Assembly (NCBI RefSeq): GCF_025290915.1
Contig: NZ_JAOCQE010000014.1
Coordinates: 1-59,749, forward strand
Length of the DNA stretch: 59,749 bases
Origin: Streptomyces sp. 15-116A
Lineage (GTDB): Bacteria > Actinomycetota > Actinomycetes > Streptomycetales > Streptomycetaceae
Direction of reading: 5' to 3'
Under the pieces are notes generated by a model. It was not told the origin of the DNA, did no database searches, and saw nothing but the letters and a program-made list of their open reading frames with translations. Of this stretch, positions 8,539 to 16,659 are shown piece after piece (position 1 is the stretch's first letter; each line of letters starts with the position of its first letter). Both the position numbers and the translations under genes were made by a program.

Positions 8539-9557
8539 CACCGAGTGCCCTTCGCGGCGAACTCGGAGACCGCGTCGACGTTGGACTTGTCGACGAACGC
8601 CGGGCCGGTCAGCACCGGCTGCTCGCCGCCGCCGCTGTAGTTGCCGTTGTTCTTGTAGAGCCACAGGCCGTCCACGGCGAGGTAGCCCTGGAGGTAGGGC
8701 TGCTGGTCGACGGCGAACTGGATGTCGCCGTTCTTGATCGCCGAGGTCAGCTGCTTGTTGAGGTCGAACGTGGCGACCTTCGCCTCGCTGCCCGCGTCGC
8801 CCGCCGACTGCACCGCGGTCGGCGCGAAGGGGGCGCCGAGGGTGACGACGTAGTCGATGGAGGGGTCCTGCTTGAGCTTGGCGGTGATCGTCGACTTCAC
8901 GGACGGCATGTCGGTGCCGTTGACGTTGAGTATCTGGGTCTTGCCCTCGAAGGTCTTCTCGACGCCGGCGCAGCGCTGGGTCAGGCCGACGTTGCCCTGC
9001 TCGTGGATGACGCAGACGGCGTTCTTCGCGCCGACCTCGTTGAGCTTCTTGCCGAACGCCTCGCCCGCGACGGACTCGTCCTGGCCGAAGAACTCCAGAA
9101 GGCCGAGCTCCTTCCAGTCGCTGAGCCCGGAGTTGAGGCCGACGACGGGGATGCCGGCCGCCTCGGCCTTGCCGATGACGCTCTTCAGCGCGTCGGGCTT
9201 GGCGAGGGTGACGGCGATGCCGTCGACCTTCTGGTCGATGGCGTTCTGCACCAGGTTGGCCTGGTTGCCGGCGTTCGGGTCGGCGGAGTAGACGAGCTTG
9301 ATGTTGTCCTTGGCGGCGGCGGCCTCGGCGCCCTTGCGGACGATGTCCCAGAAGGTGTCGCCCGGCGCCTGGTGGGTGACCAGGGCGACCGTCATCCGGG
9401 GCGTGTCGGCCTTGCCCGCCGAGGCGTCGGCTCCGCCCTCCTCGGCCTTCTTGCCGCCGGAGCCGCTGGAGCAGCCGGCGAGGGTCAGGGCAGCTGCCGC
9501 GGCCACGGCGACGATCGGCGCGACTCTGCGGGAGCGGATGTGAGAAGAGCGGTTCAT
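8538..9557 (-). CDS. Sugar ABC transporter substrate-binding lipoprotein (probable inositol)
   Basis: 339 residues with a lipoprotein signal (Arg-rich start, hydrophobic stretch, lipobox LAGC with Cys at about 29) and a Gly/Ser/Ala linker. The periplasmic-binding type I (ribose/galactose) fold follows: VALVTHQAPGDTFWDIVRKGAEAAA, GIAVTLAKPDALKSVI, IPVVGLNSG, and DYVVTLGAPFAPTAV. It captures the sugar outside the membrane. It is first in an operon of importer, iolE-like and iolG genes, and the leader of about 157 bases carries the three iterons at 9631-9690. The ligand is inferred from context, not from residues. Confidence 0.9.
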   Translation of the reverse strand: MNRSSHIRSRRVAPIVAVAAAAALTLAGCSSGSGGKKAEEGGADASAGKADTPRMTVALVTHQAPGDTFWDIVRKGAEAAAAKDNIKLVYSADPNAGNQANLVQNAIDQKVDGIAVTLAKPDALKSVIGKAEAAGIPVVGLNSGLSDWKELGLLEFFGQDESVAGEAFGKKLNEVGAKNAVCVIHEQGNVGLTQRCAGVEKTFEGKTQILNVNGTDMPSVKSTITAKLKQDPSIDYVVTLGAPFAPTAVQSAGDAGSEAKVATFDLNKQLTSAIKNGDIQFAVDQQPYLQGYLAVDGLWLYKNNGNYSGGGEQPVLTGPAFVDKSNVDAVSEFAAKGTR

Positions 9558-9630
9558 CTGTCCTGCACCTCACTGTGCTACGCGGGGAAGGGGCGGGGGC
9601 TGCGGATCCCGGGGGTACCGGGCCGGAGCC

Positions 9631-9690
9631 ACGGAGTCCGGATCGTTGTGCCGGAGTCCGGCTCGTGCGGCCGGAGTCCGGGTCGAGTGC
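9631..9690. repeat. Three 20-bp iterons carrying a CCGGAnTCCGG palindrome
   Basis: GGAGTCCGG recurs at 9633, 9653 and 9673, exactly 20 bases apart. The wider unit is close to CCGGAGTCCGGNTCGTGYGG. CCGGA-G-TCCGG is palindromic about one base, and 20 bp is roughly two helical turns, so three dimers could bind on one face. The array lies in the leader of the importer operon, downstream of the promoter at 9721-9749. Confidence 0.65.
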
Positions 9691-9720
9691 CAGGGAGAAC
9701 GGCTGTCGTGCTGGGACCGG

Positions 9721-9749
9721 ATCCAATCCCCTGACGCGTTCTCTGTCAA
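9721..9749 (-). promoter_or_regulatory. Promoter of the inositol importer operon
   Basis: On the minus strand TTGACA (9749-9744) is followed after 17 bases by TTGGAT (9726-9721), a good vegetative promoter for Streptomyces. Transcription would start near 9714, about 157 bases before the binding-protein gene. Confidence 0.6.
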
Positions 9750-9808
9750 TACTTTGTTAAGACATCATTTCACGAGCTAGTCCGAATGTAAGTACAAACT
9801 ATTGACAG
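9743..9808. promoter_or_regulatory. Mirror-image 16-bp elements over divergent -35 boxes
   Basis: AACAAAGTATTGACAG on the minus strand (9758-9743) and TACAAACTATTGACAG on the plus strand (9793-9808) agree at 14 of 16 positions. Each contains the TTGACA box of the outward-facing promoter. For the iolC direction, TTGACA at 9802-9807 is followed only by a weak -10 (TACACC, about 9826). The symmetry suggests one regulator covering both promoters. The AT-rich 34 bases between hold no other obvious feature. Confidence 0.6.
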
Positions 9809-9921
9809 CGCCGCCCTCGGAGACCTACACCTGGGAGGCGGCAGGTCCCCGGAACACGCCCCCCCCCGTGGCAGGGCGCCCTGGGACCCGCATCCCCAAG
9901 AGTCTCGAGGAGCGTCGCTCA

Positions 9922-10908
9922 ATGGCCGACTCACCACAGTATTTCGACCTGATCACCATGGGGCGCATCGGGGTCGACCTTTACCCCCTGCAGACCGGAG
10001 TGCCCCTGTCGCAGGTCGAGACGTTCGGCAAGTTCCTGGGCGGCTCGGCCGCCAACGTCGCCGTCGCCGCCGCCCGCCTCGGCCGCTCCACCGCGGTGAT
10101 CACCCGAACCGGCGACGACCCCTTCGGCGTCTATCTGCACGAGGCCCTGAAGGACTTCGGCGTCGACGACCGCTGGGTCACCCCGGTCGCCGCGTACCCG
10201 ACGCCGGTCACCTTCTGCGAGATCTTCCCGCCGGACGACTTCCCGCTCTACTTCTACCGCCGCCCCAAGGCCCCCGACCTGGAGATCCACACCGGCGAAC
10301 TCGACCTGGGCGCGATCCGCGCGGCCGGCATCTTCTGGATCACCGGCACCGGGCTGAGCGAGGAACCGAGCCGTTCCGCCACGCTCGACGCGCTGCGGGC
10401 CCGTGCGAAGGGCGGCACGACAGTCTTCGACCTCGACTGGCGGCCGATGTTCTGGCGCGCCCCCGACGAGGCCCGCCCCTACTACCGCGAGGCCCTGCGC
10501 CACGCCACGGTCGCGGTCGGCAACGTCGACGAGTGCGAGATCGCCACGGGTGTCCGTGAGCCCGCCGCGTGCGCGGAGGCGCTGCTGGCGGCCGGGGTGG
10601 AGCTGGCGGTCGTCAAACAGGGGCCCAAGGGGGTGCTCGCGGTCCACCGTGACGGGACGAGGGCCGAGGTGCCGCCGGTGCCGGTGGAGGTGGTCAACGG
10701 CCTCGGTGCGGGCGACGCCTTCGGCGGCTCCCTGTGCCACGGCCTGCTCTCCGGCTGGGACCTGGAGAAGACCATGCGCCACGCCAACGCCGCCGGCGCC
10801 CTCGTCGCCTCCCGCCTCGCCTGCTCCTCCGCGATGCCGACACAGGAGGAGATCACCGACCTCCTGGCCCACGCGACGCCGGGCGCCCCGGAAACGAGCC
10901 GGCCGTGA
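9922..10908 (+). CDS. iolC: 5-dehydro-2-deoxygluconokinase
   Basis: A 328-residue PfkB-family kinase that phosphorylates 2-deoxy-5-keto-D-gluconate in inositol breakdown. It shows the first PfkB signature GGSAANVAVAAARLG near residue 40 and the second, NGLGAGDAFGGSL near 270, which holds the catalytic Asp and anion hole. The segment FPPDDFPLYFYRRPKAPDL is typical of IolC. The ATG at 9922 has GAGGAG at 9907-9912. It is the first gene of the rightward iol operon, divergent from the importer. A 192-base gap with no gene follows before the aldolase. Confidence 0.95.
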   Translation: MADSPQYFDLITMGRIGVDLYPLQTGVPLSQVETFGKFLGGSAANVAVAAARLGRSTAVITRTGDDPFGVYLHEALKDFGVDDRWVTPVAAYPTPVTFCEIFPPDDFPLYFYRRPKAPDLEIHTGELDLGAIRAAGIFWITGTGLSEEPSRSATLDALRARAKGGTTVFDLDWRPMFWRAPDEARPYYREALRHATVAVGNVDECEIATGVREPAACAEALLAAGVELAVVKQGPKGVLAVHRDGTRAEVPPVPVEVVNGLGAGDAFGGSLCHGLLSGWDLEKTMRHANAAGALVASRLACSSAMPTQEEITDLLAHATPGAPETSRP

Positions 10909-11100
10909 CGGCAGGTCCCCGGACACGGCACTCGGGCCCGGCTGCCGTACGACTGCCGCCTCGCCGGGCGCCACACCCCGCACCACCACCGCCTCGTCGC
11001 CGGACGGCGCACGCGGAGCGCGTCCCGCGCGCGTCGCACCTGAGCCGCGTTGCCGGTTCCGGCGAGTCGGCCGAGTCTCAGTTCTGAACGGAGCCCTTCC

Positions 11101-11976
11101 TTGAATCTCAGCATCGCCGACCTCACCACGGTCCGGGCCCGGCACCCCGAGGCCGTCGCCGAGGCCGCCGCGCGTCGGGTGCGCCGGCCGCTGCTCGGTG
11201 ACAGCGGGCGGCTGATGATCGTGGCCGCGGACCATCCCGCCCGGGGCGCGCTCGGTGTCGGCGGCCGACCGCTGGCGATGGCCAACCGCGCCGACCTGCT
11301 GGAGCGCCTGTGCGTCGCGCTGTCCCGGCCCGGTGTCGACGGGGTGCTGGCCACCGCCGACATCCTGGAGGACCTGCTGCTGCTCGGGGTGCTGGACGAC
11401 AAGGTCGTCATGGGGTCCATGAACCGCGGCGGCCTCGCGGGCGCGGCCTTCGAGATGGACGACCGGTTCACCGGCCACCGCGCCGAGGACATCGAACGGC
11501 TCGGCTTCGACGCGGGCAAGCTGCTGGTCCGTATCGACTACGACGACCCGGGCTCGCTGGCCACCCTGGAGTCCACCGCCCGCTCCATCGACGCCATGGC
11601 CGCACGCCGGCTCCCGGTGTTCGTGGAGCCGTTCATCTCCCGCCGCGTCGACGGCCGGGTCCGCAACGACCTGTCGGCCGAGGCCGTGACCCGGTCCATC
11701 GCCATCGCCTCCGGCCTCGGCGGCACCTCCGCCTACACCTGGCTGAAGCTGCCCGTCACCGAACACGCCGACGACATGGCGGAGGTGCTGGGCGCCTCCA
11801 CGCTGCCCGTGGTGCTGCTGGGCGGCGAGGTCGGCGATCAGGAGGCGGCGTACGAGCGGTGGGGCAAGGCGCTGCGGCTGCCGACCGTGCGCGGTCTGGT
11901 CGTCGGCCGGTCGCTGCTCTACCCGGCGGAGGGCAGTGTGGAGCAGGCGGTGGACACGGCCGTCGGCCTGTTGTGA
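11101..11976 (+). CDS. Cgl0159-family (beta/alpha)8 aldolase, probable deoxy-ketogluconate-phosphate aldolase
   Basis: 291 residues from the TTG at 11101, which has ACGGAG seven bases upstream. The sequence reads as a TIM-barrel aldolase of the Cgl0159 group, annotated as deoxyribose-phosphate-aldolase-like in actinobacterial iol clusters. Segments include MIVAADHPARGALG, GVDGVLATADILEDLLLLG, LLVRIDYDDPGSL, FVEPFISRR and the barrel-end TSAYTWLKLPV with a candidate Schiff-base lysine. Between iolC and iolB, it is the natural candidate to cleave 2-deoxy-5-keto-gluconate 6-phosphate into dihydroxyacetone phosphate and malonate semialdehyde, replacing the IolJ of Bacillus. Confidence 0.82.
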   Translation: MNLSIADLTTVRARHPEAVAEAAARRVRRPLLGDSGRLMIVAADHPARGALGVGGRPLAMANRADLLERLCVALSRPGVDGVLATADILEDLLLLGVLDDKVVMGSMNRGGLAGAAFEMDDRFTGHRAEDIERLGFDAGKLLVRIDYDDPGSLATLESTARSIDAMAARRLPVFVEPFISRRVDGRVRNDLSAEAVTRSIAIASGLGGTSAYTWLKLPVTEHADDMAEVLGASTLPVVLLGGEVGDQEAAYERWGKALRLPTVRGLVVGRSLLYPAEGSVEQAVDTAVGLL

Positions 11977-12003
11977 GACGCCCGTCGTGACGAAAGGGAA
12001 CCC

Positions 12004-12897
12004 ATGACGTATCACCTTCCCGCGGGTAAGGCGCAGGCCGGCCCCTACCTCGTCGACGTGACCCCCGAGACGGCCGGCTGGGGCTACTCCGGCCTGCGCG
12101 TCCTCCAGCTGCCGCCGGGCGGCACGCACACCTTCGACACCGGCGAGAGCGAGTGGATCGTGCTCCCGCTGACCGGCGGCTGCACGGTCGCCGCCGCCGA
12201 CGACTTCGGCCACGACACCTTCGAACTCACCGGCCGCACCAGCGTGTTCGAGGGGGTGAGCGACTTCGCGTACGTCCCGCGCGACGCCCGCGCCACCGTC
12301 ACCTCGACGGGCGGCGGACGGTTCGCGCTCACCGGCGCCCGCTGCACCCGCCGCCTGCCCGCCCGCTACGGCCCCGCCTCCGACGTCCCCGTGGAGCTGC
12401 GCGGCACCGGCACCTGTTCCCGCCAGGTCAACAACTTCGGCGCGGCGGGAGTCTTCGAGTGCGACAAGCTGATCGCGGTCGAGGTGATCACCCCCGGCGG
12501 CAACTGGTCGTCGTTCCCGCCGCACAAGCACGACGAGCACCGGCCGGGCGAGGAGTCCGTGCTGGAGGAGATCTACTACTTCGAGTTCGCCGCGCACGCC
12601 GGCATCCCCGGTCTCGGCTACCAGCGCGTCTCACCTTCCGGCCCCGGCCGTGAGACGGATGTGCTGGCCGAGGTGCGCGACGGCGACGTCGTCCTCATCC
12701 CCGACGGCTGGCACGGGCCGTCGATGGCCGTACCCGGCCACCACATGTACTACCTCAACGTCATGGCGGGCCCCGAGGCCGAGCGCGCCTGGCTGATCTG
12801 CGACCACCCCGACCACGCCTGGATCCGCGACACCTGGCCGGACCAGACGGTCGATCCCCGACTGCCCCTCTACACCGCACCGGAGAGGTCCCTATGA
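12004..12897 (+). CDS. iolB: 5-deoxy-glucuronate isomerase
   Basis: A 297-residue bicupin isomerase converting 5-deoxy-glucuronate to 2-deoxy-5-keto-gluconate. The metal-binding cupin motif is clear: SSFPPHKHDEH followed by EEIYYFEF, then DVVLIPDGWHGPSMAVPGHHMYYLNVMAG. The N-terminal cupin (residues 1-130) lacks the histidines, as is usual. GAAAGG precedes the ATG. Its last four bases overlap the iolD start (ATGA), so the two are translationally coupled. Confidence 0.96.
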   Translation: MTYHLPAGKAQAGPYLVDVTPETAGWGYSGLRVLQLPPGGTHTFDTGESEWIVLPLTGGCTVAAADDFGHDTFELTGRTSVFEGVSDFAYVPRDARATVTSTGGGRFALTGARCTRRLPARYGPASDVPVELRGTGTCSRQVNNFGAAGVFECDKLIAVEVITPGGNWSSFPPHKHDEHRPGEESVLEEIYYFEFAAHAGIPGLGYQRVSPSGPGRETDVLAEVRDGDVVLIPDGWHGPSMAVPGHHMYYLNVMAGPEAERAWLICDHPDHAWIRDTWPDQTVDPRLPLYTAPERSL

Positions 12898-14771
12898 GCG
12901 CCGCCACCCGCCGACTGACGACCGCCCAGGCGCTGGTGCGGTTCCTCGCCGCCCAGTACACCGAGCGCGACGGCGCGCGACGCCGGCTGATCGCGGGCAC
13001 ATGGGGCATCTTCGGCCACGGTAATGTGGCGGGCCTCGGGCAGGCGCTGGTGGAGTACGCGGACGTCATGCCGTACCACCAGGGCCGCAACGAGCAGGCC
13101 ATGGTGCACGCGGCCGTCGGCCACGCCCGCCAGCTGAACCGGCTCTCCGCGCAGGCCGTGACGACGTCCATCGGCCCCGGCGCGACCAACCTGGTCACCG
13201 GCGCGGCCCTCGCCACCATCAACCGCCTGCCCGTGCTGCTGCTCCCCGGCGACTACTTCGCCTCGCACGCCGCCGACCCGCTGCTGCAGCAGCTGGAGCA
13301 CCCGGTCGAGGCCGACGTGTCCGTCAACGACACCCTGCGCCCGGTCTCCCGCTACTTCGACCGGATCACCCGCCCGGAGGCGCTGATCCCGTCGGCGCTC
13401 CAGGCCATGCGCGTCCTCGCCGACCCGGCGGAGACCGGTGCGGTCACGCTCGCGCTGCCGCAGGACGTGCAGGCGGAGGCGTACGACTGGCCGGAGGAGT
13501 TCTTCGCCGAGCGCGTCTGGTACGTCCGCCGCCCCGCGCCGGACCCGGTGGAGCTGGACGCCGCCGTGGCCGCCGTACGGTCCGCCCGGCGCCCGCTGAT
13601 CATCGCCGGGGGCGGGGTCCACCACAGCGAGGCCGAGGGCGCGCTGAGGGCGCTGGCCGACGCCACCGGCATCCCGGTCGCCTCCACCCAGGCCGGCAAG
13701 GGCTCCCTGCGCCACGACCACCCGGCCGACCTCGGCGGCATCGGCCACACCGGTACGGCGGTGAGCGACGACCTCGCCCGCACGGCCGACCTCGTGATCG
13801 GCGTCGGCACCCGCTACACCGACTTCACCACCGCCTCCGGAACCCTCTTCCAGCACCCGGACGTCCGCTTCCTCAACCTCAACATCACCGGCTTCGACGC
13901 GCACAAGCTGGCCGCGCGCACCCTGGTCTGCGATGCGCGCACCGGCCTCGAACAGCTGACGGAGGCGCTGGCCGGGCACCGCGTGGACGCGGCGTACGAG
14001 GCCGAGTACCGGGCCGGCAAGGAGCGCCGGGAGCGGGTCGTCGAGGACGCCTACCGTGCGGACGACGAGCACGCGGTGCCGACGCAGACGCAGGTGCTGG
14101 GCGTGCTCGACGCGATCGTGGGCGACGAGGACGTGGTGATCAACGCGGCCGGTTCGCTCCCCGGCGACCTGCACAAACTGTGGCGTGCGCGCGGCCCGCG
14201 CCAGTACCACCTGGAGTACGGCTACTCCTGCATGGGTTACGAGATCCCGGCCGCGATCGGCGTGCAGCAGGCCGCGCCCGGCACGCCCGTGTGGGCGCTG
14301 GTCGGCGACGGCACGTATCTGATGATGCCGACGGAGATCGTCACCGCGGTCCAGGAGCGCCTGCCGGTCAAGATGGTCCTGATCCAGAACCACGGGTACG
14401 CCTCCATCGGCGGCCTGTCCGAGTCGGTGGGCGGCGAACGCTTCGGCACCGCCTACCGTCACCGGGCCGCCGACGGCACCTTCACCGGCGCCCCGCTGCC
14501 CGTGGACCTCGCGGCCAACGCGGCCAGCCTCGGCATGGACGTGCTGCGCGCCAAGACCGTACGGGAGCTGCGGCACGCGCTGGCCGAGGCGCGCACCGCC
14601 GACCGTCCGACGTGCGTGTACGTCGAGACCGACCCGGCCGGGACCGCGCCCCCGGCCGAGGCGTGGTGGGACGTGCCGGTCGCCGAGGTGGCCTCCCGCG
14701 CGTCCGCCGTCACGGCCCGCGAACGGTACGAGGCGCAGGTCGCCGGGCGCCGCCGCCATCTGTCGTCCTGA
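12894..14771 (+). CDS. iolD: 3D-(3,5/4)-trihydroxycyclohexane-1,2-dione acylhydrolase (decyclizing)
   Basis: A 625-residue thiamine-diphosphate enzyme that opens the inositol-derived ring to 5-deoxy-glucuronate. The N-terminal PYR domain has GTWGIFGHGNVAGLGQALVE and the catalytic-Glu segment YHQGRNEQAMVHAA. A central domain carries RPLIIAGGGVHHSEAEGALR. The C-terminal PP domain has GYSCMGYEIPAAIG and the metal/TPP motif VGDGTYLMMPTEI...LIQNHGYASIGGL. It overlaps iolB by 4 bases. Length and motifs are complete. Confidence 0.96.
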   Translation: MSAATRRLTTAQALVRFLAAQYTERDGARRRLIAGTWGIFGHGNVAGLGQALVEYADVMPYHQGRNEQAMVHAAVGHARQLNRLSAQAVTTSIGPGATNLVTGAALATINRLPVLLLPGDYFASHAADPLLQQLEHPVEADVSVNDTLRPVSRYFDRITRPEALIPSALQAMRVLADPAETGAVTLALPQDVQAEAYDWPEEFFAERVWYVRRPAPDPVELDAAVAAVRSARRPLIIAGGGVHHSEAEGALRALADATGIPVASTQAGKGSLRHDHPADLGGIGHTGTAVSDDLARTADLVIGVGTRYTDFTTASGTLFQHPDVRFLNLNITGFDAHKLAARTLVCDARTGLEQLTEALAGHRVDAAYEAEYRAGKERRERVVEDAYRADDEHAVPTQTQVLGVLDAIVGDEDVVINAAGSLPGDLHKLWRARGPRQYHLEYGYSCMGYEIPAAIGVQQAAPGTPVWALVGDGTYLMMPTEIVTAVQERLPVKMVLIQNHGYASIGGLSESVGGERFGTAYRHRAADGTFTGAPLPVDLAANAASLGMDVLRAKTVRELRHALAEARTADRPTCVYVETDPAGTAPPAEAWWDVPVAEVASRASAVTARERYEAQVAGRRRHLSS

Positions 14772-14803
14772 TCATGACCGCGCGCTCCAGGGGAGGTACG
14801 CCC

Positions 14804-15019
14804 ATGGCGAGGACCGATGGACCGGCCGTGGCGAGGACCGGCGAACCGGCCACGGCGAGGACTGGCCGCTCGGCCGTGGCGAGGACCGGCCGCTCGGCCG
14901 TGGCGAGGACCGGCCGCTCGGCCGTGGCGAGGACCGGCCGCTCGGCCGTGGCGAGGACCGGCGAACCGACCATGGCGAGAACCGGTGGCTCGGCCGTGCC
15001 GCGGCCCGGCGGCCCCGCA
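14804..15019 (+). repeat. In-frame minisatellite, nine 24-bp units
   Basis: Nine consecutive 24-base units encode MARTDGPA, VARTGEPA, TARTGRSA, three VARTGRSA, VARTGEPT, MARTGGSA and VPRPGGPA. The central units are nearly identical and the outer ones degenerate, as expected for replication slippage. The array is a multiple of three, so gain or loss of units keeps the frame. Confidence 0.92.
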
Positions 15020-15781
15020 CGGGCCGCGGCCGGATCCGCGCTCGGTGCGCTGGACTTCGCCCTGGACCGGGGCAGCCCGGTGCCGCTGTACCACCAGCTC
15101 GCCCAGCAGCTGGAGGCGGCGATCGAGCAGGGCGCCCTCGTGCCGGGCGACCTGCTGGGCAACGAGGTCGACCTGTCGGTGCGCCTCGGTCTGTCCCGGC
15201 CGACGGTGCGGCAGGCGATCCAGTCGCTGGTCGACAAGGGCCTGCTGGTCCGCCGCCGCGGGGTGGGCACCCAGGTGGTGCACAGCCAGGTCAGACGCCC
15301 ACTGAAGCTGAGCAGCCTCTACGACGACCTGGAGGCGGCGGGGCAGGCCCCGACCACGCTGGTCGTGCGTCACGAGCCGGTCCCGGCCGCACCGGAGGTC
15401 GCCGCCGCGCTGGGCGTGGCCGAGGGCGCCGAGGTGATCCTGCTGGAACGCCTGCGCCGCACCCACGGCCAGCCGGTCGCCCTGCTGTGCAACTACCTTC
15501 CGGCCGGCCTGCTGGACCTGGACAGCGCCCGCCTGGAGACGACCGGCCTGTACCGCATGATGCGCGCGGCCGGCCTCACCCTGCACAGCGCCCGCCAGAC
15601 GGTCGGCGCCCGCGCGGCCACGGCACAGGAGGCCGCCCGCCTCGACGAGCAGGAGGGCGCGGCCCTGCTGACCATGCAGCGCACGGCCTACGACGACACG
15701 GGCCGCCCGGTGGAGTACGGCACGCACCTGTACCGGGCGTCGCGCTACGCCTTCGACTTCCAGCTGCTGGTCAGGAACTGA
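14804..15781 (+). CDS. GntR-family (HutC/UTRA-type) transcriptional regulator with a repetitive N-terminal extension
   Basis: 325 residues from the ATG at 14804, which has GGGAGG at 14791-14796. A GntR winged helix starts only at about residue 86 (VPLYHQLAQQLEAAIEQG...LSRPTVRQAIQSLVDKGLL). A UTRA effector domain follows (LKLSSLYDDLEAAGQ...EGAEVILLERLRRTHGQPVALLCNYLP) and ends FDFQLLVRN. The first 72 residues are nine 8-residue repeats (consensus VARTGRSA) and then a short linker; GntR proteins normally begin right at the helix. It is last in the iol operon and so probably its regulator. Most repeat units begin with GTG or ATG, so shorter forms are possible. An upstream ATG at 14774 is less likely. 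Confidence 0.85.
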   Translation: MARTDGPAVARTGEPATARTGRSAVARTGRSAVARTGRSAVARTGRSAVARTGEPTMARTGGSAVPRPGGPARAAAGSALGALDFALDRGSPVPLYHQLAQQLEAAIEQGALVPGDLLGNEVDLSVRLGLSRPTVRQAIQSLVDKGLLVRRRGVGTQVVHSQVRRPLKLSSLYDDLEAAGQAPTTLVVRHEPVPAAPEVAAALGVAEGAEVILLERLRRTHGQPVALLCNYLPAGLLDLDSARLETTGLYRMMRAAGLTLHSARQTVGARAATAQEAARLDEQEGAALLTMQRTAYDDTGRPVEYGTHLYRASRYAFDFQLLVRN

Positions 15782-16574
15782 GCGCGGAGCTGAACGGTGT
15801 CACGGGCCGCTCCAGGCGCTCGCCGTCCACGACGAGGTCGACCACCTCGTTGTAGAAGGCGAGCCGGTCCTTGATCACGCTCACGGCGGGCAGCGGGTCG
15901 GGGTAGCTCCACAGGAGGTTGGGCGGTACGTCCTGGCCGCCGCGCAAGGACCAGTACCGGGCGATGCCCTTGTAGGGGCAGCGGCTGCTGTGGTCCGTGG
16001 GCTCGAACAGGTCCAGGCGTACGTCCTCGGGCGGCAGGTAGTAGCGGGGCGGCAGGGCGGTCTCGAACAGCACCACCGGTGCCCGCGTCTCGGCGACGAC
16101 CGTGCCGTCGATCTCGACGATGACATGGCGGCTGCTGGGCAGCGCGTCGACGCGGCTGTGCGGGTCCCGGGGGTGGACGAAGATCTCCTCGTCCTCCTCG
16201 TACCAGTGGTCGAGCCCTCGCTCGGGCCGCAGGAACCACTCGAAGGCGATGTGGCCGGCGAGATCGTCCGCGGGGAACACCCAGGCGGCGTTCGGGCGCA
16301 CGTCGTCGTCCACATGGAGGTCGTAGAAGATCCGCGAGCCGGTGTGCAGGCCGGTGCGCGGCTTCTCCGCCGGGCGCAGCAGGTCGGTGCGCACGTCCTC
16401 ACGCGGGAACGCGTACTGCGGCACGGGCAGCTCCGGCTCCCAGACGAGTACGGGGCGGCGGCTGTCGACGACGGTGACGTCGCCCTTGCGGCCGCGCACC
16501 CAGCGCTCGGTGGGCTCCCACAGCAGGCCCTCGGGGGTGGCGCGCAGGGCTCGGGCGCCGGGGTGGGTGGTCAT
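15771..16574 (-). CDS. Tandem DUF427-domain protein
   Basis: 267 residues with two DUF427 domains. The first (about 30-110) includes VTVVDSRRPVLVWEPELPVPQYAFPREDV; the second (about 150-235) includes HVIVEIDGTVVAETRAPVVLFETALPPRYYLPPEDV and CPYKGIARYWS. DUF427 proteins are common small beta-barrel proteins of unknown function in actinobacteria. The ATG at 16574 has AAGGGAG upstream. Its 3' end overlaps that of the GntR gene by 11 bases, tail to tail, with no terminator between. Confidence 0.87.
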   Translation of the reverse strand: MTTHPGARALRATPEGLLWEPTERWVRGRKGDVTVVDSRRPVLVWEPELPVPQYAFPREDVRTDLLRPAEKPRTGLHTGSRIFYDLHVDDDVRPNAAWVFPADDLAGHIAFEWFLRPERGLDHWYEEDEEIFVHPRDPHSRVDALPSSRHVIVEIDGTVVAETRAPVVLFETALPPRYYLPPEDVRLDLFEPTDHSSRCPYKGIARYWSLRGGQDVPPNLLWSYPDPLPAVSVIKDRLAFYNEVVDLVVDGERLERPVTPFSSALSS

Positions 16575-16659
16575 GGCGACGGCTCCCTTCCGGAAGGTCC
16601 GGGTACGTGTCCACGGTCCCACCCCTCGGCTCCACGGTCTCCCCGATCGGCGCGAAGGC

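Noticed and set aside
7462..9726. A 754-codon open frame joining the permease with the region antisense-free upstream
   Set aside because: Only the last 358 codons encode a permease; the upstream part is the binding-protein gene read in a wrong frame, rich in Arg/Gly with no domain. The TGATG overlap at 8538 gives the true start.
9931..12597. An 888-codon minus-strand open frame across the iol genes
   Set aside because: It is the reverse-strand shadow of iolC, the aldolase and iolB, a usual effect of GC-rich third positions; composition is His/Arg/Gly low complexity.
14804..15019. Tandem repeats considered as a CRISPR array
   Set aside because: Units are contiguous 24-mers without unique spacers, and they encode a continuous reading frame into the GntR domain.
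15001..15770. Minus-strand reading frames with GPRHGRAA repeats across the GntR gene
   Set aside because: They are the reverse complement of the 24-bp minisatellite, not separate proteins.
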